Of a DNA stretch of 64,000 nucleotides, positions 61,969-64,000 are shown piece after piece (the first letter of the stretch is position 1; the number at the start of each line of letters is the position of its first letter). Location of the stretch: assembly GCA_002842495.1 (NCBI GenBank), contig PHDB01000009.1, positions 19,022 through 83,021 of the forward strand, read 5' to 3'. Origin of the DNA: Bacteroidetes bacterium HGW-Bacteroidetes-6. Its GTDB lineage: Bacteria; Bacteroidota; Bacteroidia; Bacteroidales; DTU049. The notes beneath the pieces were generated by a model. The model was not told where the DNA came from and did no database searches. It was given only the letters and a program-made list of their open reading frames with translations. The position numbers and the translations under genes were made by a program.

Positions 61969-64000
61969 AACCTAAACCGATAAGTGAGCGAAGGAATAAA
62001 ACCGGCAACAGCCGTGGTTACCGGAGATATAGTGAGCGGATTGTTAAAGTCGGCCGGAAGGACAAGGTTTCCATTGTCATCAACAATTTTATTGAAGGTC
62101 AGCGAAATGGGATTGTGTCGACCGTACAAGTTGTAAATGCTGAGTTCAAGATAATGTTGACACTTACGTTCGGGTTTCGAGAGAGTAAGTGTGGCCGATA
62201 CATCGAGTCGGTGATATGCGGGCAAACGATCATTGTGAATGTTGCCGTAAACAGGAACCGAATAATTATTATAGTAATAAAATCCTACCGGTGTTGTGGT
62301 TGGTTGTCCGGTCAAATATATCCAGCTGGCATCAACTTTCCATCTGCGATTGTCGGTCCACGAAAGATGCATGGAAATATTGTGCGGTCTGTCCCATTGT
62401 GCCGGGTAATCTTTCCCTTCGTTAAGCGCAGGCGTGTTGATGATTACTTTCGAATAGGTATATGCAGCCCAGCCCGTGAGAGCTCCTGCGGTTTTACGAA
62501 ACATGAGTTCTACTCCATATGCATCGGCACGACCTTCTCGTACCTCTCCTTCGAGCAATGGATTTAGCAACAGATTGGCATGATCGATATAATCGGTCTG
62601 ATGAGTTATTATTTTATAGTAAACTTCGGCCGAAAAAACGTAACCTTCTTTCAATGTGCGATCAAAATAACCTGCCGAAAACTGGTCGGAACGTTGCGGT
62701 GCAATGTTATCGCCTGATGGAACCCACGATTCAATTCCATTGAATGGACTGATACTGGTGCTGAGAATTTGCAGAAATTGAAAATTTCGATTATACGAAA
62801 CCTTGAACTGTTTTCCTACCCGGGGCGAAAAGGCTACCGCCATACGGGGTTCGATACAGGCAAACGAAATTACTTTTTCCGATTTTGCATATTCAACGGT
62901 GTCGATCACCTGATACAACGAATCGAAGATGAATACTTGTGTTGGACCGTTGTTGCGCCAAACCGGCTGTCGAATTCCATAATTCAGAAACCACTTGTTT
63001 CCAAGTTTTTGTTCAACTGAAAAATATAAAGCACTGCTTCCGCTTGTGTAGGATGACACTTCGGGAATTAATGCCTGCAAATTGTCGTTGCTGAGCTTTA
63101 TGTTGCCCGGATTGCTTTCGTATCCGCTTAAGTCAAGGCCCCAACGATAGGTGAGTGATGGTTTAGCAAAAAAGCTGAAATCGGTTTTCAGCGAACCCTG
63201 ATAAATGTGCGAATCCCAATAATCCTTATGCTCTTTCCAAATCTGAACGTAGTAGTTGTAGCGACTATAATACATGGTTGTATTGCAGAACAGTTTGTTG
63301 TTGAAAATATGATTCCATCGCAGTGTGCCCAGATTATTGCTCCAGTTGATGCCAACTGTGCGTAAAGCTGTCGGATTTTTGATGAAATATTGATCCATTC
63401 CACCATAGACAGTCAGAAATAGTCGGTTGTTCCGATTGATTTTGATGTTCAGCTTCGAATTGAAGTCCGAAAATCCCAAAACCAAATTGCTGTTGTTGGC
63501 TGTTCGCCGGTTGAGCCAGCCCAGATTCGATGTTCGCAATGCAATGTAGAACGACGAAATGTCTTTTTTGAATGGAGCTTCAAATGCAATACTGTTGGCG
63601 AAAATATTGGTGCTTCCATTCATCCCGAAGCGTTGCATGTTGCCGTCTTTCATTTGCATGTCAATCACCGACGAAAGTCGTCCACCATATTGTGCCGGTG
63701 CATCGCCTTTGAAAATATCGATATTTTTCACAGCATCGGGAACCATGCTTGTGAAAAAGCCAAACAAATGAGCAGCATTGTACACCGGAGCTTCATCAAT
63801 CAGGATTTGATTTTGGTCGTTTTTGCCGCCGCGTACAAAAAAATATGACGAACCATCACCCTGACTTACAATCCCGGGAACCGACTGCAGGCTTTTGATA
63901 GGATCGGCTTCGCCCGCAAATCCGGGCATCTGTTGCAATACGGCAGGGTCGAGTTTAACCATGCTCGCACGAAGATTGTCGCGCCAATCGTCTTCTTCTT
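61965..64000 (-). CDS. TonB-dependent outer-membrane receptor (5' end outside window)
   Basis: The frame is open to the window end (codons before the internal ATG at 63962 read EEDDWRDNLRAS), so the N-terminus, with signal peptide and probable carboxypeptidase-like domain, is missing. The plug domain has MPGFAGEADPIKSLQSVPGIVSQGDGSSYFFVRGG and IDEAPVYNAAHLFGFF, followed by a barrel rich in aromatic strands that ends RFRL. This type pairs with DUF4249 lipoproteins instead of SusD. Ligand not known. Confidence 0.93.
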   Translation of the reverse strand, partial: EEDDWRDNLRASMVKLDPAVLQQMPGFAGEADPIKSLQSVPGIVSQGDGSSYFFVRGGKNDQNQILIDEAPVYNAAHLFGFFTSMVPDAVKNIDIFKGDAPAQYGGRLSSVIDMQMKDGNMQRFGMNGSTNIFANSIAFEAPFKKDISSFYIALRTSNLGWLNRRTANNSNLVLGFSDFNSKLNIKINRNNRLFLTVYGGMDQYFIKNPTALRTVGINWSNNLGTLRWNHIFNNKLFCNTTMYYSRYNYYVQIWKEHKDYWDSHIYQGSLKTDFSFFAKPSLTYRWGLDLSGYESNPGNIKLSNDNLQALIPEVSSYTSGSSALYFSVEQKLGNKWFLNYGIRQPVWRNNGPTQVFIFDSLYQVIDTVEYAKSEKVISFACIEPRMAVAFSPRVGKQFKVSYNRNFQFLQILSTSISPFNGIESWVPSGDNIAPQRSDQFSAGYFDRTLKEGYVFSAEVYYKIITHQTDYIDHANLLLNPLLEGEVREGRADAYGVELMFRKTAGALTGWAAYTYSKVIINTPALNEGKDYPAQWDRPHNISMHLSWTDNRRWKVDASWIYLTGQPTTTPVGFYYYNNYSVPVYGNIHNDRLPAYHRLDVSATLTLSKPERKCQHYLELSIYNLYGRHNPISLTFNKIVDDNGNLVLPADFNNPLTISPVTTAVAGFIPSLTYRFRL

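Overview
The window reads as chromosomal DNA from a member of the Bacteroidota, most likely Bacteroidales or Marinilabiliales-like. The evidence is several secreted proteins ending in type IX secretion (T9SS) sorting domains, a TonB receptor paired with a DUF4249 lipoprotein, a DUF2723 (GT117) membrane glycosyltransferase, repeated -7 promoter elements of the form TAnnTTTG, few Shine-Dalgarno sequences, and an IF-2 with a very long charged N-terminus. I cannot name a species.

Layout. 1-554 is the 3' end of ackA with its terminator. 884-1498 holds a small membrane protein (apparently hit by an in-frame TGA) and a zinc-ribbon protein. 1703-6190 is a minus-strand group: an ECF sigma factor, a small 3-helix membrane protein, an ABC ATPase with its permease, then a secreted HExxH metallopeptidase. 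6191-6906 has no convincing gene. 6907-11797 is an ATP synthase operon (atpB-E-F-H-A-G, minus strand) that lacks atpD and atpC, with an orphan two-helix sensor-like protein upstream. 12832-15769 is asnS and rpoN. 15791-18887 is a T9SS cargo protein and an mrp-nifU-like iron-sulfur pair. 19037-24496 is a block that looks richer in G+C: an endonuclease Q homologue, a secreted deacetylase, a QueG-like iron-sulfur protein, a GNAT acetyltransferase and a divergent nitrilase-fold protein. 24993-30430 is uvrA overlapping a large tandem-AAA+ gene. 30467-32417 is an ATP-grasp-like protein and a CNNM/CBS transporter. 32663-37565 is tRNA-Gln, rimP, nusA, infB, an arrangement like the E. coli tRNA-rimP-nusA-infB operon. 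37706-42450 is a GT117 protein, a polysaccharide deacetylase and deoC. 42587-44462 has two outer-membrane beta-barrel genes, the second broken by two frameshifts. 44467-46849 is an overlapping operon of GT2 glycosyltransferase, ECF sigma factor and MBL hydrolase. 46989-50374 has small membrane or lipoproteins and a fused dipeptide-type ABC ATPase. 50596-52409 is ansA and tatD. 52605-60851 is three large T9SS cargo proteins. 60931-64000 is a DUF4249 lipoprotein and a TonB-dependent receptor running off the window end, separated by a palindromic repeat pair.

Most of the window is housekeeping. The parts most worth a second look are the tandem-AAA+ protein with a duplicated N-terminal beta-rich module fused transcriptionally to uvrA; the divergent nitrilase-fold gene; EndoQ in a Bacteroidota setting; the very short spacing (about 4-7 nt) between -7 elements and start codons at several genes, which predicts leaderless or nearly leaderless mRNAs; and several gene lesions (in-frame TGA near 1190, two frameshifts in 43900-44462, a problematic start in the DUF4249 gene). 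I found no CRISPR array, prophage, complete transposon or recognisable new defence system.
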